A DNA stretch of 64,000 bases from Empedobacter stercoris. Its GTDB lineage: Bacteria; Bacteroidota; Bacteroidia; Flavobacteriales; Weeksellaceae. Where the stretch lies: assembly GCF_020281205.1 (NCBI RefSeq), contig NZ_JACXZC010000005.1:1-64000 (forward strand), written 5' to 3'. The position numbers and the translations under genes were made by a program. The notes beneath the pieces are model-generated. The model was not told the origin of the DNA. It was given only the letters and a program-made list of their open reading frames with translations, and ran no database searches. Below are positions 43,231 through 50,669 of the stretch, piece after piece (positions within the stretch are counted from its first letter, which is position 1; the number at the start of each line of letters is the position of its first letter).

Positions 43231-44352
43231 TTATTTACTTTTCAAAATTATTTTTTCCAAAATTGTAGGAAATTTTGCTTCATCTTCGAATGTTAAATTT
43301 GGATTCGCATATACAATAGTTCCATTTTTATCAATTACATAAGTTGCTCTATTGTTGTATCCTAATCGATTGTACGAATTATACGCCAAAGAAATTCCAT
43401 AATCCTCATCATTTAAATACGTGATGTTTGTTGTACGTAAAGCTGTCTTCCATAATGTTAACAAAGAATTTGTAGAACTGGAAATTGCATAACTTTTTAC
43501 ATTTTGTAACAATGGGTTATGATCTATTAATTGAATTTGAGCAGCACATGTCATTGGCGCTTTTGTGTCTATTGTATTAAAATTAGGTAATATTTGCCCA
43601 CTAAAAGCTGCAGGATAAAATGTCAACACTTTGAAGTTTGATTGATCATCCAATAGTTTTTCTGTTGAATTCATAGCGTAATTAGGACCTTTCAAAATAA
43701 AATTAGGTGCTTTGTCTCCTACTTTTAAGGTAACATTTTTAGTGAAATCTACATTCAATTCTTCTATTTTAGAAGCTCTTTTAACTAATTTCTCTAAGGG
43801 TTTTAAATGCTCTCCTTGTGCTCGATAATCATTATCTCTCATCAAAATTTTATTATTTTGATCCACTAAAAAAAGTATCGAACTTTCGACTAAGAGAGAA
43901 TTAGAATTAGAGTTTGGAATTATAGTTGAAATAGAATTCTGTTTAAAAGGTTTAAGCCCAATTGCAGTATAAATTTTACCAACTTCATCATAAATTACTT
44001 TCGCACCTTCTAACTTATTTTGATTCGATGAATCATTAAACGTTAATGATTGTTGCGCATCCTTCCTCCATTTATCTTCTTCGTTTACAACATAAACTAC
44101 ATTAATTTTAGGAGGATTTGTTGTAGCAAAAGCTAATCCTTTCACAAAATAATGATGCAGAGAAGTCGTTAACATACTTGCATAATTATTTGTTTTGTAA
44201 AGACTTGGCGTAAAAACAATTATTTTAAGATCTTGAGATTGACCTAAATTCTCAATTTTATGAACAGGAAATTGATCACCTACATTCAAATGTTGTCCTT
44301 TAACAAAGGATAAACTACAAATAAATAATACAATGGTATAGATTCGGAACAT
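43231..44352 (-). CDS. Secreted protein with tandem thioredoxin/peroxiredoxin-like domains
   Basis: A 373-residue exported protein (signal peptide ending near FVKGQ). Two thioredoxin-fold halves are suggested: HLNVGDQFPVHKIEN with VVYVVNEEDKW, then TLKVGDKAPNFILKGP with VLTFYPAAFSGQ, which resembles AhpC/TSA peroxiredoxins. In ordinary peroxiredoxins the peroxidatic Cys follows FYP within a T-x-x-C motif; here a loop of about 15 residues intervenes and the only nearby Cys is in APMTCAAQ. The first half has no Cys. The protein may be a weak or inactive peroxiredoxin, or use a displaced Cys. Confidence 0.7.
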   Translation of the reverse strand: MFRIYTIVLFICSLSFVKGQHLNVGDQFPVHKIENLGQSQDLKIIVFTPSLYKTNNYASMLTTSLHHYFVKGLAFATTNPPKINVVYVVNEEDKWRKDAQQSLTFNDSSNQNKLEGAKVIYDEVGKIYTAIGLKPFKQNSISTIIPNSNSNSLLVESSILFLVDQNNKILMRDNDYRAQGEHLKPLEKLVKRASKIEELNVDFTKNVTLKVGDKAPNFILKGPNYAMNSTEKLLDDQSNFKVLTFYPAAFSGQILPNFNTIDTKAPMTCAAQIQLIDHNPLLQNVKSYAISSSTNSLLTLWKTALRTTNITYLNDEDYGISLAYNSYNRLGYNNRATYVIDKNGTIVYANPNLTFEDEAKFPTILEKIILKSK

Positions 44353-44499
44353 AAGTCGTTTATTTTAACTAAACTAATCATTTTAAACTTCCACAAGATA
44401 ACTAAAATTATATTCTCACAAAAAAGTACATCTTTATTTCTCATTAAAAATAAGACATTAACTTTTGAAGTTGGCGATTCCTTATTACACTAAATCCGC

Positions 44500-44507
44500 T
44501 ATCTTTG
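44500..44507 (+). promoter_or_regulatory. Candidate -7 box (TATCTTTG)
   Basis: Perfect TAnnTTTG 31 nt upstream of the ATG at 44539; no clear -33 element. Confidence 0.4.
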
Positions 44508-44538
44508 TAATGATTTTAACTTTAAAATTTATAGTCAA

Positions 44539-45309
44539 ATGGAATTTAATGTAACCAATGCTTTGAAACAATTAAACACTGAGTATTCAGAAGAAAATGC
44601 ATCAGAAATTATTGAAAACTTATTGTACAATCCAACTGATTTTTCTGACGAAGACCATACGATAATTGACTCTTTGGGAGATAAATTCTTACGAATTGCA
44701 GCACAGATTTTCGTTGAAGATTTGGCATACGATTTCAATACTTTAGTTAATTATTGGGAAGCTTTTATTGGACAATTAACAGAGGAGCAATCTCAAAATC
44801 TATTGAATTTTGCTATTGAACAAACAGAGGTAGATTTTGTTGAAGATTTTATTATCGGTTACAGAAAGTTCTATACAAATCCGAAAGAAAGTATTACATT
44901 TTTCAATAAACTAAATGAAGATGAATTTTACGAAATTAAATTTTTTAAAGCTCGTTGTTATGAAGTTTTAGAAGAAAATGAAAATGCTGTTAATGCTTAC
45001 ATCAATTATTTAAGTACTACACACTTTAAAGAAGAGGAAAATGCAGAACAAGCTGCGGTAAACGAATTTTACATTAGCCATAGCATTGCGCCATTGTTAG
45101 TAAAAATGAACAAATTTGACGAAGCTAAAATTTATTTTGACAAGGTTTTAAATAATTTGAGTTTAGAAGATTATTTAGCAAACTTCGAAAATTCTAATCA
45201 TCAAGAAGTTAAATCATTTTTAGAAGATTACGCAACAACTTTAAAAGAAACTGGAGATAATACAACAGCAACAAAAGTCTCTAAAAAAATAATGGAAATT
45301 TTTTCTTAA
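44539..45309 (+). CDS. Acidic cytosolic protein with TPR-like helices
   Basis: A 256-residue acidic protein without signal peptide. The second half shows helical-hairpin periodicity similar to tetratricopeptide repeats (KFFKARCYEVLEENENAVNA, ISHSIAPLLVKMNKFDEAKI with YFDKVLNNL), suggesting a scaffold or chaperone-like role. I recognise it as a conserved flavobacterial hypothetical only. Its 3' side is followed by a 290-nt spacer containing the first of two small-RNA-like units. Confidence 0.75.
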   Translation: MEFNVTNALKQLNTEYSEENASEIIENLLYNPTDFSDEDHTIIDSLGDKFLRIAAQIFVEDLAYDFNTLVNYWEAFIGQLTEEQSQNLLNFAIEQTEVDFVEDFIIGYRKFYTNPKESITFFNKLNEDEFYEIKFFKARCYEVLEENENAVNAYINYLSTTHFKEEENAEQAAVNEFYISHSIAPLLVKMNKFDEAKIYFDKVLNNLSLEDYLANFENSNHQEVKSFLEDYATTLKETGDNTTATKVSKKIMEIFS

Positions 45310-45458
45310 AAATACAACACTCGTAAACGGTTTATTGATTACCAATAAACTACTCATATATAGGTAGGTTTAACATTTCATTACCAATTTCATAAATCTA
45401 ATCTATTGTTAGATAAAAAAATAAATAAGATATTATTTATCAATTCAAGAAATAGATC

Positions 45459-45603
45459 TAAATTTGTCTTATAAATAATTTATTCATAGTTGTTAAGGAT
45501 AATGGAGATTGATCTTTTGAAGAGGAATCCTTAATAAAAATAGAGTTTTTTTATAGTATTTTTAGGTTGGTTAATGGTTCAATGCAAATTGAACCATTTT
45601 TTA
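45459..45603 (+). ncRNA. Candidate small RNA unit A
   Basis: A TAAATTTG box (45459-45466) opens a unit of about 135 nt. A hairpin follows with stem TTAAGGAT / ATCCTTAA (45493-45500, 45527-45534), then the block TTTTTATAGTATTTTTAGG with TTGGTTAA (45547-45573), then an 11-bp terminator stem AATGGTTCAAT / ATTGAACCATT with a GCAA loop and T-run. The T-run is on the plus strand and no plus-strand gene ends nearby, so an independent transcript is likely. Unit B at 46097 shares this plan. No long ORF inside. Confidence 0.5.
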
Positions 45604-45939
45604 TTTCTTAAAACCATATGCACAATGTCTACACCCATTTTGGCAACATTTACCTTTTTGATAATGAAAAAATTCTGTAAAAACCCAATTCCCGTTTTCG
45701 ATGTAATAATGTATATGCGGAACAAATTCTGAAGGCATGGTTGGGTACTTATATTCTTTATCTAAAGTTTCGAAATAATTCAATTGCTCCAAGCAATTAG
45801 TGCATAAACACTTGTAATGCGTTTTTGTTAAAAACTCTTTCGTTTCTGGTTTCAATTCAATTTTAGAGCAACTGCAATTATTAATATCATTTACATTACA
45901 CGTTATTTCTTTATTACAACGCGAGCAAGTTTCTTCCAT
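45601..45939 (-). CDS. Cysteine-rich CWC domain fused to a DUF5522-like domain
   Basis: A 112-residue Cys-rich cytosolic protein. The first 65 residues contain CSRCNKEITC, CSCSK and CLCTNCL, the spacing of the Cysteine-rich_CWC family, probably a metal-binding module. The C-terminal 45 residues read HYYIENGNWVFTEFFHYQKG and CCQNGCRHCAYGF, the DUF5522 pattern. The two small families are often separate adjacent genes in Bacteroidota; here they are one polypeptide. Eleven or more Cys suggest one or two metal sites. Its stop codon overlaps the terminator of unit A on the other strand. Confidence 0.8.
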   Translation of the reverse strand: MEETCSRCNKEITCNVNDINNCSCSKIELKPETKEFLTKTHYKCLCTNCLEQLNYFETLDKEYKYPTMPSEFVPHIHYYIENGNWVFTEFFHYQKGKCCQNGCRHCAYGFKK

Positions 45940-46003
45940 TTTTATTTTATTGATTTTCTTTCAAGTTAATAAATAATCTTAAACTTATATTAAAATTAAT
46001 GAT

Positions 46004-46067
46004 TGAATACCTTTGTAATTATGATTAATAAATGAATACCTTTGTAATTATGATTAATAAATGAATA
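46004..46067. repeat. 29-bp tandem direct repeat carrying TACCTTTG boxes
   Basis: Two identical 29-bp copies (46004-46032, 46033-46061) plus six bases of a third. Each contains TACCTTTG (46008-46015 and 46037-46044), a perfect TAnnTTTG box on the plus strand. The TTG of the first copy lies 21 nt before the second box, so the duplication creates a near-consensus -33/-7 promoter pointing toward unit B. Confidence 0.85.
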
Positions 46068-46096
46068 TAAATTAATTCTATTCGGACATAATATTA

Positions 46097-46241
46097 ATCT
46101 TTCGTAAATAAATTATTTATAATCATAACTTTAAGAACTTTGTAAAAGAATAAAAGATAGACATTATCATTATTCTTTTAGTGTTTTTATAGTAGTTTTG
46201 ATTGGTTAAAATCCTCTGAAAGTTATTCAGAGGATTTTTTT
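46097..46241 (+). ncRNA. Candidate small RNA unit B, paralogue of unit A
   Basis: Sequence from about 46097 resembles the start of unit A (a TAAAT-ATTTAT-CATA stretch). A hairpin with stem TAAAAGAATAA / TTATTCTTTTA (46143-46153, 46170-46180) has no sequence similarity to the unit A stem but the same place. Then TTTTTATAGTAGTTTTGA with TTGGTTAA (46184-46209), 23 of 27 positions shared with A, and an 11-bp terminator AATCCTCTGAA / TTCAGAGGATT with seven T. The terminator also abuts the brnQ stop. Promoter boxes of the tandem repeat lie 55-90 nt upstream. Confidence 0.5.
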
Positions 46242-47529
46242 ATTTCTTTATTTTATCAATCAATAAACCAAATCCAAATCCAATAATTGAAGGAACTACC
46301 CAACCTAAATCATATTCGAAGAATGGTATTTTATTTAAACTTGAAACAGTCGATTCATCAAAATAACCTAATAATTTTAGTAAACCTAAAATTGCAATAA
46401 TTGTAGATGCCAATAAAGCAAAAACAAATGGTGTTTTACTTTTTACTATTTTACCAAATAACACGATATAAATAACTAAAGTAATTGTAATTGGGTATAC
46501 AAATGCCAAAGGCGGATATGCAAAATTGATTATCTCATCTACACCTTTTATGGATAAACCAAATGAAATTAAGGTACACAAAACGACTAAAACAGAGTAA
46601 CTTAGTTTTCCGTTTGTTAATCGTCCAAAGAACGTTCCTACAGCAGAAGTTAGTGCAATAGAAGTAGTAAGACAAGCGAAAGCCATACACAAGGCAATTG
46701 CAATTAAACCATAATGTCCTAATGTATTTCTTGAAATTTCGATCAATAATTCTGCTCGTGTAATAGTTGGATTTGTTTCCCCTGAAGTTGCTCCTAAATA
46801 AATTAAACCACCATAAACAAATAACAAGCATGTTGTAGATAACACGCCCGAAATGATAACAATTTGAGATTTACTTTTCGTATCTGTATAGCCTTTATTA
46901 CGCGCTGCTGCGATAATAATTCCTGCAAAAATAACCGATGCCAACACATCTAATGTCTGATAACCTTCGATAAAACCTTTGGAAAATGATTGCATCATTG
47001 TTAATTCAGAAGGCATAAAATCGGCTGTTGGATTCAAAATTCCCATCGTTATTAGCAAAAATAATAACACTAATAAAACAGGAGTAAGATAATTCCCTAT
47101 AACATCTACAACTTTAGAAGGACGGATTGCCAGTAAAATTGTAATTGCAAAGAAAATCATTGAACCCCAAATAGGATCTAACGTCGGAAAAAATGGTTTG
47201 ATTCCAACTTCAAAAGTAGTTGCAGCTGTACGTGGAATGGCAATTAAAGGTCCAATACAAATCATAATAATTGTTCCTAAAATAGCTGCTAATCGTTTGT
47301 CTACACGATTTCCTAAATCATTAAAATTATTTCCAGAAAAAACTACCGACAAAATTCCAGTAAATGGCAATAAAATTCCAGTTAAACCAAATGCAAGCAT
47401 TGCAACAAAATAATTAGAGCCTACTTCTACTCCAATCATCGGAGGCAAAAGAAGATTTCCTGCTCCAAAAAACATTGCAAATAACGCAAATCCAAGTGTT
47501 AATACATTGTTTAACTTTCTATTTCTCAT
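46240..47529 (-). CDS. brnQ: Branched-chain amino acid transport system II carrier protein
   Basis: A Na+- or H+-coupled importer of Leu, Ile and Val in the LIVCS family. The 429 residues show about twelve transmembrane segments; the N-terminal LGFALFAMFFGAGNLLLPP and the RTAATTFEVG and ARNKGYTD segments are characteristic. It is monocistronic; a long spacer upstream and the terminator of unit B downstream bound it. Confidence 0.93.
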   Translation of the reverse strand: MRNRKLNNVLTLGFALFAMFFGAGNLLLPPMIGVEVGSNYFVAMLAFGLTGILLPFTGILSVVFSGNNFNDLGNRVDKRLAAILGTIIMICIGPLIAIPRTAATTFEVGIKPFFPTLDPIWGSMIFFAITILLAIRPSKVVDVIGNYLTPVLLVLLFLLITMGILNPTADFMPSELTMMQSFSKGFIEGYQTLDVLASVIFAGIIIAAARNKGYTDTKSKSQIVIISGVLSTTCLLFVYGGLIYLGATSGETNPTITRAELLIEISRNTLGHYGLIAIALCMAFACLTTSIALTSAVGTFFGRLTNGKLSYSVLVVLCTLISFGLSIKGVDEIINFAYPPLAFVYPITITLVIYIVLFGKIVKSKTPFVFALLASTIIAILGLLKLLGYFDESTVSSLNKIPFFEYDLGWVVPSIIGFGFGLLIDKIKK

Positions 47530-47845
47530 ATATCTATTAATTCTTACTATTCAAAAAATTGGTCTGCAAATTACTACAATTGCATTTTCAAGCCTTAAAC
47601 TTAGTCGATTTATTCGATAAATGCATAGCTAAATTATAAATTTGACAGATATGAATAATAATTTTTATATTTATCAAAATTTAAACTTTGTATATTAGGA
47701 ATGTTCTAATCTTTCTTTGTTAACAAATCTTAAAACATATATTTAAAAAAAATTTAATACTAAACTTAGTTGGTATAACTTTCTTCTTTTGGGCTGAAAA
47801 CATTTAATATATAACTTACTTTATTGTGAAGCGTTTTAATACAAA
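47530..47845. other. Spacer between brnQ and an SDR gene
   Basis: An AT-rich stretch of about 316 nt without a credible ORF. It should hold the brnQ promoter, but I find no perfect TAnnTTTG box on the minus strand. A short dyad ATTAG / CTAAT near 47700 is the only visible symmetry. Confidence 0.5.
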
Positions 47846-47876
47846 AAAATCCAATTTCAGTTTGAAATTGGATTTT
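47846..47876 (-). terminator. Terminator of the SDR gene
   Basis: AAAATCCAATTTCA / TGAAATTGGATTTT stem with T-run on the minus strand, 23 nt past the stop. Confidence 0.85.
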
Positions 47877-47898
47877 AATTATGTTATAATATCAATTC

Positions 47899-48618
47899 TT
47901 AAGGATTTGTTGACCACAAAGAAGCTGATGCTAACATTGCACGTTTGTCTAATTTTAATAAATCGACAATTAATTGGGCAAAATCTTCTGGTTGAAGAAC
48001 AGTCTCTGGGTTACCATCTGTAATTTTTAAAACATCTTTTGACATTTCAGATGCAATGGTACTTGGCGTTAAAGTTGTAACGCGAATATTTTTCTTTCTC
48101 AATTCAAACATCAACGACTCAGACAAACCAATTAATCCCGCTTTAGATGCTGAATAAGCAGAAGTTACAGCGTTTCCTTTTAAACCAGCAGTTGAAGAAA
48201 CATTGATAATATCCCCACTTCCTAATTCGACCATTGAAGGAACTACTGTTTTGGAAACGTAATAAGGTCCAAATAGATTTGTACGAACAATCTCTTCCCA
48301 ATCGTTTTCTTCCATCTCTAAAAAACTACCGAAAGCTGCAATTCCAGCATTATTGATCAAAATATCAAATGCACCAAATGATGTAATTAATTTTTCTAAT
48401 TGTGTTTTTACTTCATTTTTTTCTGCAACATCAAAAATTGAATAATCAGATTTTACACCAAAATTTTTGATTTCAGTAACGGTTTCTTCTAATTTGTTTT
48501 TATTTCTTCCCGTAATTGCTATATCTACTCCTTCTTTCGCCAATGCCAAAGCAATTGCTTTTCCTAATCCTCTACTACCGCCAGTAACTAAGGCTTTTTT
48601 ACCTTTTAAATCTTGCAT
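47899..48618 (-). CDS. SDR family oxidoreductase, FabG-like
   Basis: A 239-residue short-chain reductase. TGGSRGLGKAIA binds NADP(H) (the Arg after Ser favours NADPH), NNAG is present, and the catalytic Ser, Tyr and Lys appear as VSSTAGLKG and SAYSASKAG. It resembles 3-ketoacyl-ACP reductases, but the C-terminus lacks the usual VDGG closing motif (it ends SASLWSTNP), so a housekeeping FabG role is less likely. Monocistronic. Confidence 0.85.
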   Translation of the reverse strand: MQDLKGKKALVTGGSRGLGKAIALALAKEGVDIAITGRNKNKLEETVTEIKNFGVKSDYSIFDVAEKNEVKTQLEKLITSFGAFDILINNAGIAAFGSFLEMEENDWEEIVRTNLFGPYYVSKTVVPSMVELGSGDIINVSSTAGLKGNAVTSAYSASKAGLIGLSESLMFELRKKNIRVTTLTPSTIASEMSKDVLKITDGNPETVLQPEDFAQLIVDLLKLDKRAMLASASLWSTNP

Positions 48619-48771
48619 AATAATTTTTAAATTTATGTTTTACAATTATTTGGAAGTTTTTTAATTATGATTTTGATATACAAAGATAAACAACAAAGTA
48701 TTGCATTAAAAATTTTTATATTTTCTTAAGATTAATTAATTAATTTAGTTTTCAAATTACACACTAACAAC

Positions 48772-49041
48772 ATGAATACTTTTTTAATTATTGCTCTACT
48801 TACAATTAACGCCATAGCGTTTCTTCTATTCAAAATAGATAAAAGAAACTCAATTTTAGGAAAACGAAGAGTTTCCGAATGGACGCTTTGTTTAATTACA
48901 TTAATTGGTGGAACCATAGGTTCATTAATGTCTATGCAAATTTATCGTCACAAAACAAGAAAAAAATCTTTTATTTTTAAAATAATCCTTATTGCAGTTC
49001 TACAATGTAGTGCTTTGATATTTCTAATGGATCGTATTTAA
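48772..49041 (+). CDS. DUF1294 family small membrane protein
   Basis: An 89-residue integral membrane protein with about three hydrophobic segments. KIDKRNSILGKRRVSEWTL and the GGTIGSLMSMQIYRHKTRK core are the DUF1294 signature. No function is known for the family. It is convergent with arfB, with 2 nt between the stops. Confidence 0.85.
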   Translation: MNTFLIIALLTINAIAFLLFKIDKRNSILGKRRVSEWTLCLITLIGGTIGSLMSMQIYRHKTRKKSFIFKIILIAVLQCSALIFLMDRI

Positions 49042-49043
49042 TT

Positions 49044-49436
49044 TTAATACCTAAACCTGCGACTGTCTTTTTTCTCTGCGAGTTGTTTCTTTTGATTCAA
49101 TCTTTTTTGTTGAGAAGCTTTCGTAGGTTTTGTTTTCCTTCTAAACTTCGGTATAATCAATGATTTTTCAACCAATTCCATCATATTCTTTGTCACTTTT
49201 TCTTTATTATCTAATTGCGATCGTGACTGTTGAGAACTTAGTTGTAAATAACCTTCAGCATTAATTTTATTTTTTAATTTTTCTGAAATCATCGCCTTCT
49301 CTTCATCTGAAAAAAATTGAGATTCGAAAACATGCCATTTAGCTAAAACCATTGTTTCAACTTTATTTACATGTTGTCCTCCAGCTCCACTACTCCTTGC
49401 AGTTTTATAATTAATTTCAGAAGTAAAATCTTTCAT
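49044..49436 (-). CDS. arfB: Alternative ribosome-rescue factor / peptidyl-tRNA hydrolase ArfB
   Basis: Releases peptides from ribosomes stalled on mRNAs without a stop codon. The 130 residues carry the catalytic GGQ in RSSGAGGQHVNKVET and the basic C-terminal tail (KKQLAEKKDSRRFRY) that enters the empty mRNA channel. Size and the codon-recognition-free architecture distinguish it from RF1/RF2. The aldo/keto reductase gene ends 19 nt upstream, so the two may be co-transcribed. Confidence 0.93.
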   Translation of the reverse strand: MKDFTSEINYKTARSSGAGGQHVNKVETMVLAKWHVFESQFFSDEEKAMISEKLKNKINAEGYLQLSSQQSRSQLDNKEKVTKNMMELVEKSLIIPKFRRKTKPTKASQQKRLNQKKQLAEKKDSRRFRY

Positions 49437-49455
49437 TTTATGAATTTAAAACAAT

Positions 49456-50409
49456 TTAATTATTACTTGCCTCTGTTAAAAGTTTTACATCATCATGAGA
49501 TAATTTCACATTAACAGCTTCAACAAAAGCATCAAGATGTTGCTCTTTTGTAGCACTTGCAATTGGCGCAACAACCGTTTTTTGTTCTAATAACCAAGCT
49601 AACGAAACTGCCGAATATGAGATATTGTATCGATTAGAAATTGTTTCTAACGCATCTAAAATTCGAAAACCTTTTTCATTTAGATACTTCTTTATTCCAT
49701 CACCTCTCAAACTTTTTTGCAAATCCTCTTCGTTTCTATATTTTCCAGACAAGAACCCGCTTGCTAAACTATAATAAGGTATTACCGCTAAATTATATTT
49801 TTCAGCAATTGGTTGCAAAAACTCTTCGAAATGTTGACGATCATACAAATTGTATTCAGGCTGCAACGTCTTATAGTGAGGTAAATTATAAAGCTCTGAT
49901 TTATCAAGAGATTCACCCAAACGTTCTGAAGAAAAATTTGACGCTCCAATGAAGCGAACCTTTCCTTCTTTTACTAATTGATTGTAGGCTGATAAAGTTT
50001 CCTCTACAGGTGTATTGACATCATCATAATGTGTTTGATACAAATCGATATAATCTGTTTGTAAACGAGTAAGTGACTCTTCAACTTCTTTTAGAATATG
50101 TGCTTTGGTTGTATTTGGTTTATCTTGAATCATATTTCGTCCACCAACTTTCGTTGCCAAAACAAGCTGATCCCTACCGCCTCTTGACTTTAACCAATTT
50201 CCAATTATTTTCTCTGATTCTGTTCCAACATTACCAGGGACCCAATAAGAATAATTATTTGCAGTATCTATGGCATTAAATCCTCTATCGATGAAAGCAT
50301 CCAAAATTCGGAATGATTCTTCTTCATTCAATGTCCATCCAAAAACGTTTCCTCCAAAAAAAATTGGCTCGATCTCTAAGTCTGTATTTCCTAATTGTAC
50401 CTTTTTCAT
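49456..50409 (-). CDS. Aldo/keto reductase
   Basis: A 317-residue NADPH-dependent TIM-barrel oxidoreductase. The catalytic tetrad is spread as FNAIDTANNYSYW (Asp and Tyr), LATKVGG (Lys) and TDYIDLYQTHYDD (His), and the cofactor loop near the C-terminus reads VVAPIASATKEQHLD. It belongs to the YghZ/Tas-like AKR11-12 type. Substrate unknown. The ATG lies 12 nt beyond an intrinsic terminator, an arrangement described separately. Confidence 0.88.
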   Translation of the reverse strand: MKKVQLGNTDLEIEPIFFGGNVFGWTLNEEESFRILDAFIDRGFNAIDTANNYSYWVPGNVGTESEKIIGNWLKSRGGRDQLVLATKVGGRNMIQDKPNTTKAHILKEVEESLTRLQTDYIDLYQTHYDDVNTPVEETLSAYNQLVKEGKVRFIGASNFSSERLGESLDKSELYNLPHYKTLQPEYNLYDRQHFEEFLQPIAEKYNLAVIPYYSLASGFLSGKYRNEEDLQKSLRGDGIKKYLNEKGFRILDALETISNRYNISYSAVSLAWLLEQKTVVAPIASATKEQHLDAFVEAVNVKLSHDDVKLLTEASNN

Positions 50410-50421
50410 AGGTATAAAGAT

Positions 50422-50447
50422 AAAAAAAAGCTACTTTGCAGTAGCTT
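50422..50447 (-). terminator. Intrinsic terminator directly upstream of the aldo/keto reductase ATG
   Basis: On the minus strand AAGCTACT / AGTAGCTT with a GCAA loop, then eight T. It may end the kinase operon (stop at 50670) or act as an attenuator for the reductase gene. Confidence 0.75.
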
Positions 50448-50586
50448 CCTGGTGTAAAATTTTTTGACTCACACGTCGAAAAAATGTAACTTTTAAGATA
50501 CTTATGATGTCTTCATAGGTTTAGAAAACGAAGTATCTAAGTTTAATACTTAGTTTGAAATCGATACACAAATATAGATACTGAAT
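50422..50586 (-). promoter_or_regulatory. Possible attenuated leader of the aldo/keto reductase gene
   Basis: A TATATTTG box (50586-50579) with TTG 21 nt upstream starts a leader of about 150 nt. It contains alternative pairings of AAGTAT and ATACTT segments (50546-50551, 50531-50540, 50493-50503), a five-codon mini-ORF ATG AAG ACA TCA TAA (50516-50502) between two of them, and the terminator above. No ligand or amino acid is suggested. Confidence 0.35.
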
Positions 50587-50669
50587 ATATTCTATCACAA
50601 AAAATGGAATCTAACTTCGTAAATTGTATTTTTAGCAAGGTGAAATTAGCAACCAATCGGGTGAAAATT

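Noticed and set aside
46004-46067. CRISPR-like repeat
   Set aside because: The copies are directly adjacent with no spacers and number only two.
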